Assembly (NCBI GenBank): GCA_965213525.1
Contig: OZ243889.1
Span: 1,178,001 to 1,242,000 of the forward strand
Reading direction: 5' to 3'
From: G965213525 sp965213525
GTDB taxonomy: Bacteria > Actinomycetota > Acidimicrobiia > Acidimicrobiales > Poriferisodalaceae
Length of the DNA: 64,000 nucleotides
Part shown: positions 42,225 through 52,169 of the stretch, piece after piece
How positions within the stretch are numbered: position 1 is the first letter of the stretch
Layout: each line of letters opens with the position of its first letter
Made by a program: the position numbers and the translations under genes
Notes under the pieces: model-generated
Told to the model about the DNA's origin: nothing
The model's database searches: none
Seen by the model: the letters and a program-made list of their open reading frames with translations, nothing else

Positions 42225-43814
42225 TCAGTCGACGGCGCGGTCTCGGTCCTGCCAGTACGGGGCGCGCAGCTCGCGCTTGAGCACCTTCATCGCCCCCGAG
42301 AGGGGCAGCGGCTCGGTCCGCAGCTCCACCGACTTGGGCACCTTGTAGTTGGCGATGCGGTCCCGCACGTGGGCGACGATCTCGGCGTCGGTGACCGTGG
42401 CCCCCTCCCTGGGGACGACCACGGCATGGACCTGTTCTCCCCACCGCTCGCTGGGGATCCCGATGACCGCGACCTGCAGCACCCCGGGGTGGGTCGAGAT
42501 CGCGTTCTCGACCTCGGTCGAGTACACGTTCTCCCCGCCGGTCACGATCATGTCCTTGGTGCGATCGACCAGGAACAGGTAGCCCTCGGCGTCGAGGTAG
42601 CCGGCATCACCCGAGCGGTACCAGCCGTCGACGAACGCCGCCGCCGTCTCCTCGGGCCGGTCGAGGTAGCCGACCATGAAGCTGCCGGCCCGGGCGCACA
42701 CCTCGCCCACCTCGCCCCGGCCCACCTCGTTGCCGTCGTCGCCCTGGATCTGCAGGCGCACCCCCGGCAGGGCCCGACCGGCCGACCGCAAGATGTCCCC
42801 GCCCCGCCGGTGATCCTCAGGGGTGAGGCAGGTCAGCACCGCCGAGGCCTCGGTCATGCCGTAGGTCTGGGTGAGATCGACGTGGGGCAGCACCTCCATG
42901 GTGCGCTCCAACAGCGCCTGGGGCATCGGCGAGGCCCCGTAGCCGATGACCCGCACGCTCGACATGGCGGCGGGATCGAAGGTGGGGTGGTGCAGCGCCA
43001 TGCCGATCATCGTGGGCACCAGGCCGAGGTGGGTGACGTCGTGGCGGGCGCAATCGGCGACGAGGCGCACCGGATCGAAGGCGGCGTGGATGACCGTGGT
43101 CCCCCCGCTGCAGGGCATGCCCATGGTCCCCATGGCCCCGCCGGCGTGGAACATCGGCGTGGCGTTCAAGAACGTGCTCGTCTCGGTGAAGAACCCGAAC
43201 ATGAACCCCATCCGGTACACGTTGAGCACCTGGGCCCTCTGGGTGTGCAGCACGCCCTTGGGCCGGCCGGTCGTGCCGCCGGTGTACATCAACACGGCCA
43301 GATCGTCCTCGTCGACGTCGACGACCCGAGGCTCCCCGGCGGCGACGAGCTGGCTGTAGCGCACGTCGTGGGCGACATCGGGACCGGCGCTCCCAGGCTC
43401 GCCGGCCACGTCGTCGATCAGGACCACGGTGGCGAGATCGGGCAGCTCGGGACGCAGCTCGTCGATCATGGGGGCGAAGGCAGCATCGACGTAGACGACC
43501 TTCGAGCCCGAGTCGGCGAGGATGAACGCCAGCTCGGCCGGGGCCAAGCGCGTGTTGAGGGGGTTGACCACCCCGCCCCCGCAGAAGGCGGCGTGCCAGA
43601 GGTTGACGTAGTGGCGGCTGTTGCCCGCCAGCACGGCGAAGCGGTCCTGGGGGCCGAGACCGAGCTGGCGGCGGTGGGCGTCGGCCAGGCGCAGCGACCG
43701 GTCGACGTGGCCGTCCAGGCGCTCGGGAGTGCCGTCGTCATCGATGAACGCCGGCCGTTCGCTGCGACGTTCGGCTGCGCTCAGCAACAGGCGTGTGTAC
43801 ATCAGCTCATCCAC
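42225..43814 (-). CDS. AMP-forming fatty-acid/aryl-CoA ligase
   Basis: ANL enzyme of 529 residues: P-loop LMYTGGTTGRPKGV, YGMTEAS, GWYRSGDAGYLD, hinge DRTKDMIVTGGENVYS, C-terminal lysine motif SGAMKVLKREL. The GTG at 43814 follows GGAGGGGG; an ATG 18 bases upstream and the much longer open frame are less likely. It converges on the selenoprotein candidate and is divergent from the LLM gene. Substrate not defined. Confidence 0.88.
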   Translation of the reverse strand: MDELMYTRLLLSAAERRSERPAFIDDDGTPERLDGHVDRSLRLADAHRRQLGLGPQDRFAVLAGNSRHYVNLWHAAFCGGGVVNPLNTRLAPAELAFILADSGSKVVYVDAAFAPMIDELRPELPDLATVVLIDDVAGEPGSAGPDVAHDVRYSQLVAAGEPRVVDVDEDDLAVLMYTGGTTGRPKGVLHTQRAQVLNVYRMGFMFGFFTETSTFLNATPMFHAGGAMGTMGMPCSGGTTVIHAAFDPVRLVADCARHDVTHLGLVPTMIGMALHHPTFDPAAMSSVRVIGYGASPMPQALLERTMEVLPHVDLTQTYGMTEASAVLTCLTPEDHRRGGDILRSAGRALPGVRLQIQGDDGNEVGRGEVGEVCARAGSFMVGYLDRPEETAAAFVDGWYRSGDAGYLDAEGYLFLVDRTKDMIVTGGENVYSTEVENAISTHPGVLQVAVIGIPSERWGEQVHAVVVPREGATVTDAEIVAHVRDRIANYKVPKSVELRTEPLPLSGAMKVLKRELRAPYWQDRDRAVD

Positions 43815-43944
43815 GGGTCCCCCTCCAGACATCGCAGTCCACCACGACCTCGTCGCACGGCAACGATCGTAGGGACCCGTCGCCGGCACGTGGCCCGCCG
43901 AGGTCCTACCGTCGCCCGGCACCGACGCCACGGGGAGGGTCACG

Positions 43945-44829
43945 ATGCCAGCTCACGAGGGACCGCCGAAGGTCGGTGTGACCCTGATGGCCACCGACCG
44001 GGGCATCCACCCCGTCGAGCTCGCCCGAGCCGCCGAGGACCGCAGCCTCGAATCGCTGTTCCTGCCCGAGCACTCGGTGATCCCGGTGTCACGAGACACC
44101 CCGTGGCCGGGCGCCCGGCCCGGCGCCGAGGAGCTGCCCGCCTACTACGCCCGCCTCCTGGACCAGGTCGTCGCGCTGTCGATGGCGGCTGCGGTCACCG
44201 AGCGACTCGTCCTCGGCACGGCGGTCACCCTCGTCGCCCAGCACGACCCGGTCTGGCTCGCCAAGCAGCTCGCCACCCTCGACCACCTCTCGGGCGGGCG
44301 CGTCGTCCTCGGCGTCGGGTTCGGCTGGAACCGCGAGGAGGCTCGACAGCACGGCATCGACTGGTCGGCCCGCCGGCGCCTCGTCGAGGAGCACCTGGCG
44401 CTGATGCGCACGCTGTGGCGCGACGAGGTCGCCGCCCACGACGGCGAGCTGGTGACCCTGGACCCGTCGTGGGCGTGGCCCAAGCCGGCGTCATCGCAGG
44501 GCCCGCCCGTGTTGCTCGGCGGCGGGACCGGACCCGTGCTCTTCGACGCCATCGCACGCTACGCCGACGGCTGGATGCCGATCAGCGCCCGGGGCGACCT
44601 GGCCGATCGCATCGCGCCGCTACGGCGCCGCTTCGTCGAGGTCGGCCGGGATCCCGGCGAGCTGCGCGTCACCGTCATGGGCGCGACGCCCGACCCCGAT
44701 GAATTGGTCGCCCTCGGCCGACAGGGCGTCGAACGGGCGGTGCTGACAATCTGGAGCGAGGCGCGCGACGACATCCTGCGGGGCCTCGACGACTGCGCGA
44801 AGGTGGCTCGCGCCGTGAGGGGCGGCTGA
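43945..44829 (+). CDS. LLM-class (F420-type) oxidoreductase
   Basis: A 294-residue luciferase-like TIM barrel. Typical parts: GVTLMATDRGIHPVELARAAED, SLFLPEHS, VLGTAVTLVAQHDP, GGRVVLGVGFGWNREEA and ADGWMP. Actinobacterial members of this group mostly use F420H2 but the sequence does not prove the cofactor. GGGGAGGG precedes the ATG. It is followed by the CoA transferase gene, 39 bases apart. Confidence 0.88.
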   Translation: MPAHEGPPKVGVTLMATDRGIHPVELARAAEDRSLESLFLPEHSVIPVSRDTPWPGARPGAEELPAYYARLLDQVVALSMAAAVTERLVLGTAVTLVAQHDPVWLAKQLATLDHLSGGRVVLGVGFGWNREEARQHGIDWSARRRLVEEHLALMRTLWRDEVAAHDGELVTLDPSWAWPKPASSQGPPVLLGGGTGPVLFDAIARYADGWMPISARGDLADRIAPLRRRFVEVGRDPGELRVTVMGATPDPDELVALGRQGVERAVLTIWSEARDDILRGLDDCAKVARAVRGG

Positions 44830-44868
44830 GGGGCCGCACCCGGGACCACGCGGCGTTGGGGGACGATC

Positions 44869-46047
44869 ATGCGGGGACCGCTCGAGGGGGTGACGATCGT
44901 CGAGCTCGCCACGATGATCGCCGTGCCGGCTGCCACCATGCTGCTGGCGAACCAGGGTGCCGAGGTGGTCAAGGTCGAGACCGTCGGGGGCGACGACCTG
45001 CGCCGGTTCGGCTCTGGCAAGGGGGGCATGAGCGGGTGGTTCGCCAACGCCAACGCGGGCAAGCGCGCCATCACCGTCGATCTCGCCACCGAGGCGGGTC
45101 GCGAGGTCATGCTGGGCCTGCTCGACCGAGCCGACGTGTTCGCCCAGGGCTTGCGTCCCGGTGTGGTCGACCGGCTCGGCATCGGGTGGGAGGTCGTGCA
45201 CCCTCGCAACCCCCGGCTCATCTACGTGTCGGCGTCGGGCTACGGCGCCGACGGGCCCTACGCCGACCGGCCCGTCTATGACCCGGTGATCCAGGCGGTG
45301 ACAGGGTGGGCAGGCGGTCAGGTGCTCGCCGACGGCACCCCCTCGCTGATCCGGGGCATGGTCGCCGACAAGGTGGCGTCGAGCGCCGTGGCCCAGGCCA
45401 TCACCGCTGCGCTCGTCGCCAGGGCGAGTCACGGCGACGGCCAGCACGTCGAGGTCTCGATGCTGGAAGCGAACCTGGCGTTCAACTGGCCCGACGTGAT
45501 GATGCACCTCACGCTGCTCGACGACGACGCCACCCACCTGCCGAACCTGTTGACCTCGTACCGCACCTTCGAGTGCGCCGACGGGTGGGTCTCGCTGGCC
45601 GCCGGCACTGACGCCATGTGGCACGCCCTCTGCGAGGCGTGCGAGCGGCCGGAGGTGGCCGACGACGAGCGGTTCGCCACCCCCCAGACCCGGGCGGCGC
45701 ACTTCGCCGACTGGTACGCCGCCATCGGCGACATGGTGCGGCCCCACCGCCGCGACGAGCTCATCGAGCGGGCCGTCGCCGGCGAGGTGCCGATCGCCCC
45801 GGTGTACGCCCTGCCCGAGATCGTCGAGGATCCCCAGGTGGTGGCCAGAGAGGCGATCCGGGTGCGCGACCATCCCGTCATCGGGCGCTACCGAACCCCC
45901 CGCCCCGCCGCCACGTTCGGCCGTGACGGCGCCGCGGAGCCCCGGCCCGCTCCCGATCACGGCGCCCACACCGACGAGCTGCTCGCCGAGCTCGGGCACG
46001 GGCCCGACGACATCGACCGGTTGCGACGCGCCGGCGTGGTGAGGTGA
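44869..46047 (+). CDS. CaiB/BaiF family (class III) CoA transferase
   Basis: A 392-residue CoA transferase: LEGVTIVELATMIAVPAATM at the start, VVKVETVGGDDLR, ASGYGADGPYADRPVYD and the catalytic Asp in GMVADKVASSA. These enzymes move CoA between acids, in carnitine, bile-acid, phenylacetate-like or steroid side-chain pathways. Lies between the LLM oxidoreductase and a converging SDR. Confidence 0.92.
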   Translation: MRGPLEGVTIVELATMIAVPAATMLLANQGAEVVKVETVGGDDLRRFGSGKGGMSGWFANANAGKRAITVDLATEAGREVMLGLLDRADVFAQGLRPGVVDRLGIGWEVVHPRNPRLIYVSASGYGADGPYADRPVYDPVIQAVTGWAGGQVLADGTPSLIRGMVADKVASSAVAQAITAALVARASHGDGQHVEVSMLEANLAFNWPDVMMHLTLLDDDATHLPNLLTSYRTFECADGWVSLAAGTDAMWHALCEACERPEVADDERFATPQTRAAHFADWYAAIGDMVRPHRRDELIERAVAGEVPIAPVYALPEIVEDPQVVAREAIRVRDHPVIGRYRTPRPAATFGRDGAAEPRPAPDHGAHTDELLAELGHGPDDIDRLRRAGVVR

Positions 46048-46093
46048 TCCCCGGCGACCCCCACCTGACGAGGGGACGGGCCCGGCGCAGCCG

Positions 46094-46876
46094 TTAGTAG
46101 GGCGCCGTCCCGCCGTCGATGTTCAACAGCGCACCCGTGATGCCCGCTCCGGCGTCTGAGGCGAGCACCAGGGCGACCGCCGCCACCTCCTCCACGGTGT
46201 TGGGCCGCTTGATGGCCGCCTCCGAGGCGAACATGTCGATCATCGCGTCGAGGCTGTCGAAACCCATCTGCTTGGCCGATTCGGGCCCGGTCTCGCGCAC
46301 GATGTCGGTGACGATCAACCCGGGGCACAGGGCGTTCACGGTGATGCCGAGCGTGCCGACCTCTTGCGCCGCGGTCTTGACCAACCCGTTGATGGCGTGC
46401 TTGTTGGCGGCGTAGCCGGGCAGGCCCGCCTTGCCGAGCTTGCCCTCGATCGACGACGTGCAGATGATGCGCCCTGACTCCCGGGGGATCATGTGCTGGA
46501 GGGCCTTGCGCATGCCCCAGAACGTGTGGTTCAGGTTGAAGTCCAGCTCGGCCTGCCACTCCTCGTCGGTCATCTGGGCGACCGGGGCGGTGTTGAACAC
46601 CCCGCCGGCGTTGAGCACCATCACGTCGAGCTGGCCGAAGCGGTCGATGGTCTCCTCGACGAGGCCTTCGACGTCGACCTGCTTCATGGCGTCGGAGCGG
46701 ACGAAGGCGACCCGGTCACCGCCGCCCATCTCCTCGAGAGCTTGTGCGCCCTTCTCCTCGCTGCGGCCGCTCATGACGACCGAGGCGCCCTCGGCGTGGA
46801 ACGCCTCGGCCATGCCCCGTCCGATGCCGCGGGTGCCGCCGGTGATGCAGGCGATCTTGCCGTCGAGCGTTCCCAT
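46094..46876 (-). CDS. Short-chain dehydrogenase/reductase
   Basis: SDR of 260 residues with ITGGTRGIG, LNAGG, SSIEG with the catalytic Ser region, and YAANK as the YxxxK. Ends ITGALLNIDGGTAPY. GGGAGGG precedes the ATG. A TAGTGT box at 46907-46912 (minus strand) could be a -10. It follows the CoA transferase tail to tail. Substrate not known. Confidence 0.88.
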   Translation of the reverse strand: MGTLDGKIACITGGTRGIGRGMAEAFHAEGASVVMSGRSEEKGAQALEEMGGGDRVAFVRSDAMKQVDVEGLVEETIDRFGQLDVMVLNAGGVFNTAPVAQMTDEEWQAELDFNLNHTFWGMRKALQHMIPRESGRIICTSSIEGKLGKAGLPGYAANKHAINGLVKTAAQEVGTLGITVNALCPGLIVTDIVRETGPESAKQMGFDSLDAMIDMFASEAAIKRPNTVEEVAAVALVLASDAGAGITGALLNIDGGTAPY

Positions 46877-47006
46877 CGAGCCCTCCCTGGGTCTGTGACC
46901 GCCGGCACACTAGCAACATGCCCGGGGTGCCCTCGGGTCCTGTGCCCGCTCGACTGCGACTGCATCGGGCGGCGATGTGGCGGCGTGGGGGGCGCAGCAG
47001 GGCGGG

Positions 47007-48563
47007 TCAGCCGTCGTCGGTGGCGGCGGCCTCCCCGGCCCGCACTCCGAAGACCAGGGCCGGTCCGATCGTTCCGCCGGCCCCCGGGTAGGCGTACCCG
47101 AACGGCGAGGCGGCGGCGTTGCCCACGGCGTAGAGCCCGTCGATCCGCTCGCCGCCGACCCCGAGCACCCGTCCCCGACCATCGGTGCGGGGCCCGCCCT
47201 TGGTGGCGAGGCATCCCAGGCGCACCTCGACCGCGTAGAACGGCGGGTCCGTCAGCGGTCCCAGGTTGGGGTGTGGGGCCGAGGCGTCACCGATCATCTG
47301 GTCATAGGCGCTCTCGCCCCGGTGGTGGTCAGGGTCACGGCCCTCGACGGCGGCGGCGTTGAAGCGCTCGACGGTGCCGACGAGGGCGTCGGCGGGCACG
47401 CCGATCCGGTCGGCCAGGGCACCGAGGTCATCGGCGCGCACCAGCCAGTCGGGGTCGGCTCCGTCGGGCCGCAACGGGCCGAGGGGGTAGCGGCGGCGGA
47501 AGCCTGCGTCGACGATCAGCCAGGCGGGCAGGCGGTGGTGGGAGAACGTCGCCGCGTCGAAGGCGGCCATCTCCCGTCCGAGGTCGTTGTAGTTCTGGGT
47601 CTCGTTGGTGAAGCGCCGCCCGGTGCGATCGACCATGAGGCTTCCCGGTGCGGCCCGTTCGGTGAGCAGCAGCCGGTGCAGCGGCGCCCCGCCGATCTCC
47701 TCCCCGGGCACCGCCATCGCCGGCACCCACCACGCCTCGCTCATGTTGCCGAGCTCGGCGCCCACCGACATCGCCATCCTCAGCCCGTCACCGGTGAGGC
47801 CACCGGCGCCGGTGGGCGCGTCCAGCGGGCCCTTCAGGAACGCCCGCACGAGGGCGGGGTCGCGCTCGAAGCCCCCGGTGGCCAGCACCACCCGGCCCCG
47901 GTGGTGCTGAGCGCCACAGGCCACGCCCCGCACGGCGCCGTCCTCGGTGCGCAGCCGATCGACGGCCGTGCCCGCCAGGACGTCGACGCCGAGCTCGTCG
48001 AGACGGACGAGCATGGCCGACAACAGGCCCCTGCCCATGGTGACCATCCCCGCCTCGACCCGACGGCGCACCTCGGCGGCGTCGAGGGCGCCGGTCATGC
48101 CCTCGCCGTAGGTGACCGGGACCCGCAGGTGCGGCGACCGGAGCAGTCGGGCGGTCACCTCGGGGTCCACCGCGAGCGGATCGGGTTCCAGCGCCCGGCC
48201 CGCCGTCCGGGCGCCAGGCGACCCAGGGTGGTAGTCGGGGTAGGGGATGGGCCGCCAGGACAACGGCGTCACCGCCTCGATCCAGTCGGCCACCCGGGCG
48301 GCGTCGTGCACGAAGACCGAGATCAGCTCGGCGTCCACGTCGCCGAGGCCGAGCGCGCCCAGGTACTCGATGGCGTCCTCGGCGGAGTCATCAGCAGCGA
48401 ACCGGTTGCCCGGCAGCCAGGCGACGCCGCCCGACAGCGCGCTGGTGCCCCCGAGCAACGGCCCCTTCTCCACGACGGTGACCCGCCGTCCTGCCTCGGC
48501 AGCGGCCAGGGCGGCCGAGAGGCCGGCGATGCCCGAGCCGACCACCACGACCCGCTCGCTCAT
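47007..48563 (-). CDS. FAD-dependent 3-ketosteroid dehydrogenase-like flavoprotein (KstD/fumarate-reductase fold)
   Basis: A 518-residue flavoprotein. It opens with VVVVGSGIAGLSAALAAAEAG and EKGPLLGGTSALSGG, has the family's TGGFERDPALVRAFL, FTNETQNYNDL and, near the end, YAVGNAAASPFGYAYPGAGGT, the FAD-binding stretch of KstD and flavocytochrome-c type dehydrogenases. 1,2- or 4,5-dehydrogenation of a ketosteroid or related fatty ketone is likely. Divergent from the SDR pair. It supports a steroid/terpenoid role for the region. Confidence 0.87.
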   Translation of the reverse strand: MSERVVVVGSGIAGLSAALAAAEAGRRVTVVEKGPLLGGTSALSGGVAWLPGNRFAADDSAEDAIEYLGALGLGDVDAELISVFVHDAARVADWIEAVTPLSWRPIPYPDYHPGSPGARTAGRALEPDPLAVDPEVTARLLRSPHLRVPVTYGEGMTGALDAAEVRRRVEAGMVTMGRGLLSAMLVRLDELGVDVLAGTAVDRLRTEDGAVRGVACGAQHHRGRVVLATGGFERDPALVRAFLKGPLDAPTGAGGLTGDGLRMAMSVGAELGNMSEAWWVPAMAVPGEEIGGAPLHRLLLTERAAPGSLMVDRTGRRFTNETQNYNDLGREMAAFDAATFSHHRLPAWLIVDAGFRRRYPLGPLRPDGADPDWLVRADDLGALADRIGVPADALVGTVERFNAAAVEGRDPDHHRGESAYDQMIGDASAPHPNLGPLTDPPFYAVEVRLGCLATKGGPRTDGRGRVLGVGGERIDGLYAVGNAAASPFGYAYPGAGGTIGPALVFGVRAGEAAATDDG

Positions 48564-48709
48564 GACGCTCCCCTCCTCCGGCCCTCGGCCAGCGCCGTGT
48601 CCCCAGGACGCTGGCCCCGAGGGCGCCGACGGCCCGGTCGGTGACGATCGACGTGGCAGCCTACGCAGCGGTCGCAGTGGCCCGCCGGGCCACAGGGGAG
48701 GCAGACGAC

Positions 48710-49537
48710 GTGGACGAGTCGATCACCGGACTGCTGTCGCTCGAGGACCGGGTGGCGGTCGTGACCGGGGCCGCCACCGGCATCGGCGAGGGCATCACCG
48801 GGGTGCTCCACGCCGCCGGGGCGGTCGTGGTGGTCGCCGACGTCGACGTCGCCGGTGCCCGCTCGGTCGCCGAACGGCTCGCCTCGTCGGGCGGGCGTGC
48901 TGCTCACGCCACCGAGGTCGACGTGACCGACCACCAGGCCTGTGAGGCCATGGTCAGCGAGGTACTCGACGTCGCCGGGCCGATCGACGTGCTCGTCAAC
49001 AACGCCGGCACCTACCAGGGCGTCGCTGGCTCGATCCTCGACCAGAGCCCCCAGTCCTGGGAGCGGGCGGTGCAGGTCAACTACCACTCGGTCTTCCACG
49101 CCACCCGACCGGTGGCGCGGGCGATGGCCGATCGAGGCGAGGGCGGTGCCATCGTCAACATCTCCTCGGTCGACGGGCTCGTGCCCTGCCTCGGCACCGC
49201 CTACGACTCGGCCAAGGCCGCCGTCATCCACTTCACCCGCTCCCTGGCGCTCGATCTCGCTCCGCACGGCATCCGGGTCAACGGCGTGGCGCCCGGGGTC
49301 ATCCCGGTGCCCACCCTGCAGCGCATGCGCTCGGGCGAGCTCGAGCCGGTGTGGACCCCGGGGTCGACGACGGGCCTGATGGGCGAGATCACCACCCGGC
49401 GCAGCGCCAACGTCCCCCTCGGGCGGCCCGGCACACCGGCTGACATCGGCCACGCCGTGTTGTTCTTGGCCTCGGCCGCCTCGGCGTACGTGACCGGTCA
49501 GACCCTCGCCGTCGACGGCGGCTGGACGGTGGTGTGA
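48710..49537 (+). CDS. Short-chain dehydrogenase/reductase
   Basis: SDR of 275 residues: VTGAATGIG, NNAG, NISSVDG and YDSAK, all catalytic parts present. GTG at 48710 is preceded by GGGGAGG at good spacing, which I prefer to the GTG at 48641 that would add 23 residues. Its stop overlaps the next SDR start (GTGA), so two SDRs of different type are co-translated. Confidence 0.88.
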   Translation: MDESITGLLSLEDRVAVVTGAATGIGEGITGVLHAAGAVVVVADVDVAGARSVAERLASSGGRAAHATEVDVTDHQACEAMVSEVLDVAGPIDVLVNNAGTYQGVAGSILDQSPQSWERAVQVNYHSVFHATRPVARAMADRGEGGAIVNISSVDGLVPCLGTAYDSAKAAVIHFTRSLALDLAPHGIRVNGVAPGVIPVPTLQRMRSGELEPVWTPGSTTGLMGEITTRRSANVPLGRPGTPADIGHAVLFLASAASAYVTGQTLAVDGGWTVV

Positions 49538-50496
49538 GCGAGCCGATCGACCAGCGCAGACCCGACCACCCCTCGACAGGTGACCCGGGCGGTCCGGGTG
49601 ACCCGGGCGGGCTCGGCCAGCTCCCCGGAGCGGCGTCGACGGGTCGCAGCGCTCGACGCCCCGTGGACCCGATCGCCACGATCGCCCCGGGAACCTTCGA
49701 CGGCCAGGTGGCGCTGGTCACCGGTGGGGGCCGGGGCATCGGACGGGCGACGGCGCTCGGCTTCGCCCGCCTCGGCGCCGATGTGGCCATCGCCGCCCGA
49801 GACGAGGCCAACCTCGAACGCACCCGAGCCGACGTCGAGGCCCTCGGGCGTCGGTGCGTCGCCCGTGTCACCGACATCCGTGACCCCGAGTCGGTCGAGG
49901 CGACCGTCGACGCGTGCTGGGGTCAGCTCGGTGCCTTGCACCACCTCGTCTGCAACGCCGGCGGGCAGTTCCCGGCGCGTCCCAGTGAGATCACCGACAA
50001 CGGCTGGCGGGCGGTCGTGGATCTGAACTTGAACGGCACCTGGAACGTGCTCAGCCGGGCAGTCCCCCGCCTCATCGAGACCGGCCACGGCTCGATCGTG
50101 ACCATGGTGCACACGATGAGCTTCGACCGGGGCGCCCCGACCTTCGCCCACTCCGGAGCAGCGCGTGCCGGGGTGGTCAACCTCACGCGGACCGTGGCGC
50201 TCTACCTGGCCGCCCACGACATCACGGTCAACGCCATCGCCCCCGGAGCGGTGACCACCGAGGGCTTCTTCGAGGAGGAGCTGGCGAACCTGCCCGGCGA
50301 GCTCGCCGACGTGTTCGCCCAGGTCGTCGAGGACACCCCGGCACATCGGACCGCACCGCCCGAAGAGGTCGCCGCCGCCATCTTGTTCCTGTGCTCCCCG
50401 GCGGCCCGCTTCATCACCGGCCAGGCCCTCGTCCAAGACGGTGGGCTCGTGCTCGGCAACTGGAACACCAACATCTCACCGGTGATGGAGTGGTGA
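49534..50496 (+). CDS. SDR of the trans-2-enoyl-CoA-reductase (PECR/DECR) type
   Basis: A 320-residue SDR. It has a Gly/Pro-rich N-terminal extension of about 55 residues, TGGGRGIG for cofactor, CNAGG, and in place of YxxxK the segment AHSGAARAGVVNLTR. The same HSGAARAG is typical of peroxisomal enoyl-CoA and dienoyl-CoA reductases, which lack the standard Tyr. So it probably reduces a double bond of an acyl-CoA. Coupled to the preceding SDR; adjacent to phosphotransferase genes. Confidence 0.82.
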   Translation: MSEPIDQRRPDHPSTGDPGGPGDPGGLGQLPGAASTGRSARRPVDPIATIAPGTFDGQVALVTGGGRGIGRATALGFARLGADVAIAARDEANLERTRADVEALGRRCVARVTDIRDPESVEATVDACWGQLGALHHLVCNAGGQFPARPSEITDNGWRAVVDLNLNGTWNVLSRAVPRLIETGHGSIVTMVHTMSFDRGAPTFAHSGAARAGVVNLTRTVALYLAAHDITVNAIAPGAVTTEGFFEEELANLPGELADVFAQVVEDTPAHRTAPPEEVAAAILFLCSPAARFITGQALVQDGGLVLGNWNTNISPVMEW

Positions 50497-50592
50497 GCGG
50501 CCGGCTCGGCGTGACGGCGACTAACGTGTGACCTCCTTCACGCCGGCCCCGGGTCCCGGTGGCGGCCCGACGACGAGAGGAGGGCCTCGAAC

Positions 50593-51669
50593 GTGCGCGA
50601 CGTGGCGTCGATGCCCGCACGCCTGCAGGCGTTCTTGACCCAGGCGACCGGACGGCCCGTCACGGTGGCCGACTACCAGCGCATGACCGGCGGCTACAGC
50701 CGAGACATGGCGAGGGCCACGGTGACCTGGGACGACGGGACCACCGAGGCCATGGTGCTGAGAGGCGACCCGCCGGCGGCCGAGGCGCTGCTGCACACCG
50801 ACCGCGACCACGAGTGGGCGGTCCTGCGTGGCCTCACGGCTCTCGACGTGGTCCCGATGCCCGATGCCCGCTTCTATGACGCCACCGGCGAGCACTTCGG
50901 CACCAAGGCCATCCTGTTGGACTACGTGCCGGCCCCGTCGCTGCAGGGCCGCTTCGACTCCGGGCTCGACCCCGACGGTGTGGCCCTGCGCATCGCTGAG
51001 ACCGCAGCGGCCATCGCTGCGGTCGAACCCGGCGTGCTGCCCGCCGACGTCGAACGCCCCCGGGATTGGGCCACATACCTCGATGGCGTGATCGACCAGT
51101 GGGGCGAGATCGACCGCGACTACCCGGGGGCGCTGCCGATCCTGCGCTACGTCGCTGCCTGGTTGAAGGCCAACAAGCCGCCGGAGATGCCGTTGCGCCT
51201 GCAGCACGGCGACTTCCAGGCCGCCAACCTGCTCGACGCCGACGACGGCTTCCAGGTCGTCGACTGGGAGTACGCCCACATCGGCGACCCCCGCGAAGAC
51301 CTCGGTTGGTACAACAGCTACTCGACCGCGGCCCCACCGAACTGCTACGCCGCCGATCCCGAAGCCTTCCTCGCCCGCTACCGGGAGCGCACCGGCTTCG
51401 ACGAGACCCAGGTCAACCAGTTGACCGTCGGCTACTTCACCATCGTGTCGACCGTCAAGGTCTTCGGTGGCATGTGCCAGGCGCTCGGCGGGTTCGCCGC
51501 CGGGCAGGTGCGGGGGGCCAACGTGGGGTTCGGGTTCTTGTCGGCCACCTTCGGCCACTTCAACTTCTTGAACGCCGTCGCCGGCATCGAGGCCGCCATG
51601 GCCCAGGTCGAGGCGGCCGACGCTCAGGCTGGCGACGCCGACACGGCCCAGACCGGAACAGCCAGATGA
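50593..51669 (+). CDS. Aminoglycoside-phosphotransferase-like kinase family protein
   Basis: A 358-residue kinase-like protein: MTGGYSRDMARATVTW nucleotide-site strand region, HGDFQAANLL catalytic loop with Asp, and VVDWEYAHIGDP metal Asp. This group is common next to acyl-CoA dehydrogenases and CoA ligases in actinobacterial catabolic clusters, with an unknown phosphoryl acceptor. GTG start with GAGGAGGG upstream. The next gene overlaps by four bases. Confidence 0.85.
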   Translation: MRDVASMPARLQAFLTQATGRPVTVADYQRMTGGYSRDMARATVTWDDGTTEAMVLRGDPPAAEALLHTDRDHEWAVLRGLTALDVVPMPDARFYDATGEHFGTKAILLDYVPAPSLQGRFDSGLDPDGVALRIAETAAAIAAVEPGVLPADVERPRDWATYLDGVIDQWGEIDRDYPGALPILRYVAAWLKANKPPEMPLRLQHGDFQAANLLDADDGFQVVDWEYAHIGDPREDLGWYNSYSTAAPPNCYAADPEAFLARYRERTGFDETQVNQLTVGYFTIVSTVKVFGGMCQALGGFAAGQVRGANVGFGFLSATFGHFNFLNAVAGIEAAMAQVEAADAQAGDADTAQTGTAR

Positions 51670-52130
51670 TCACCAGCCCCACCACCGAGCAGCTGCTCGC
51701 CGATGCGGCTCGCGAGCTGCGCGAGACCGTCCTGCCCGCCGTCAGCGACCCATCGGTCGGCGTCGCGGTCGAGATGCTCGAGCAGATCGTGCGCGCCTGC
51801 GGGGTGCGCTCGGCCCACGAGATCGCCTGGATGCGCGAGCAGGGCGACGAGCTGGAGGGGTTCTGCGAGGCGGTGCTGACGCAGCTGCCCGACACCCCAG
51901 GCGTCGCCGACGCCCTCGACGCCTACCGGCAGGGTCGCACCGACAGCCTGCACCTCGACGACGTGATCGCCTCCTATGACCGCATCAGCGACGCCGCCTC
52001 CCTGGCCATCGAGGCGGTCTTCGACCGAGGGGCCGACGACCTCGCCCAGCGGGCGGGCGAGCTCATGCGGGCCCGCCAGGAGCGCGAGGCCGCCGTCCGC
52101 GGCCAGTTCCGGATGCCCGGCCGAGGCTGA
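51666..52130 (+). CDS. Phosphotransferase-associated helical protein (DUF6285-like)
   Basis: A 154-residue all-helical protein: TTEQLLADAARELRETVLPAV, VAVEMLEQIVRAC, ASYDRISDAASLAIEAVFD. ATG in ATGA overlap with the phosphotransferase. Small helical proteins in this position, often labelled DUF6285, occur with such kinases. No catalytic motif seen; likely a subunit. Confidence 0.68.
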   Translation: MITSPTTEQLLADAARELRETVLPAVSDPSVGVAVEMLEQIVRACGVRSAHEIAWMREQGDELEGFCEAVLTQLPDTPGVADALDAYRQGRTDSLHLDDVIASYDRISDAASLAIEAVFDRGADDLAQRAGELMRARQEREAAVRGQFRMPGRG

Positions 52131-52169
52131 GCCGCGACGCCGGCCGGGCCCGGGTCCTGTCAGCCCAGC

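Noticed and set aside
42369..44702. 777-codon frame on the plus strand
   Set aside because: Shadow of the acyl-CoA ligase (minus) and then of the LLM gene in another frame; no family features.
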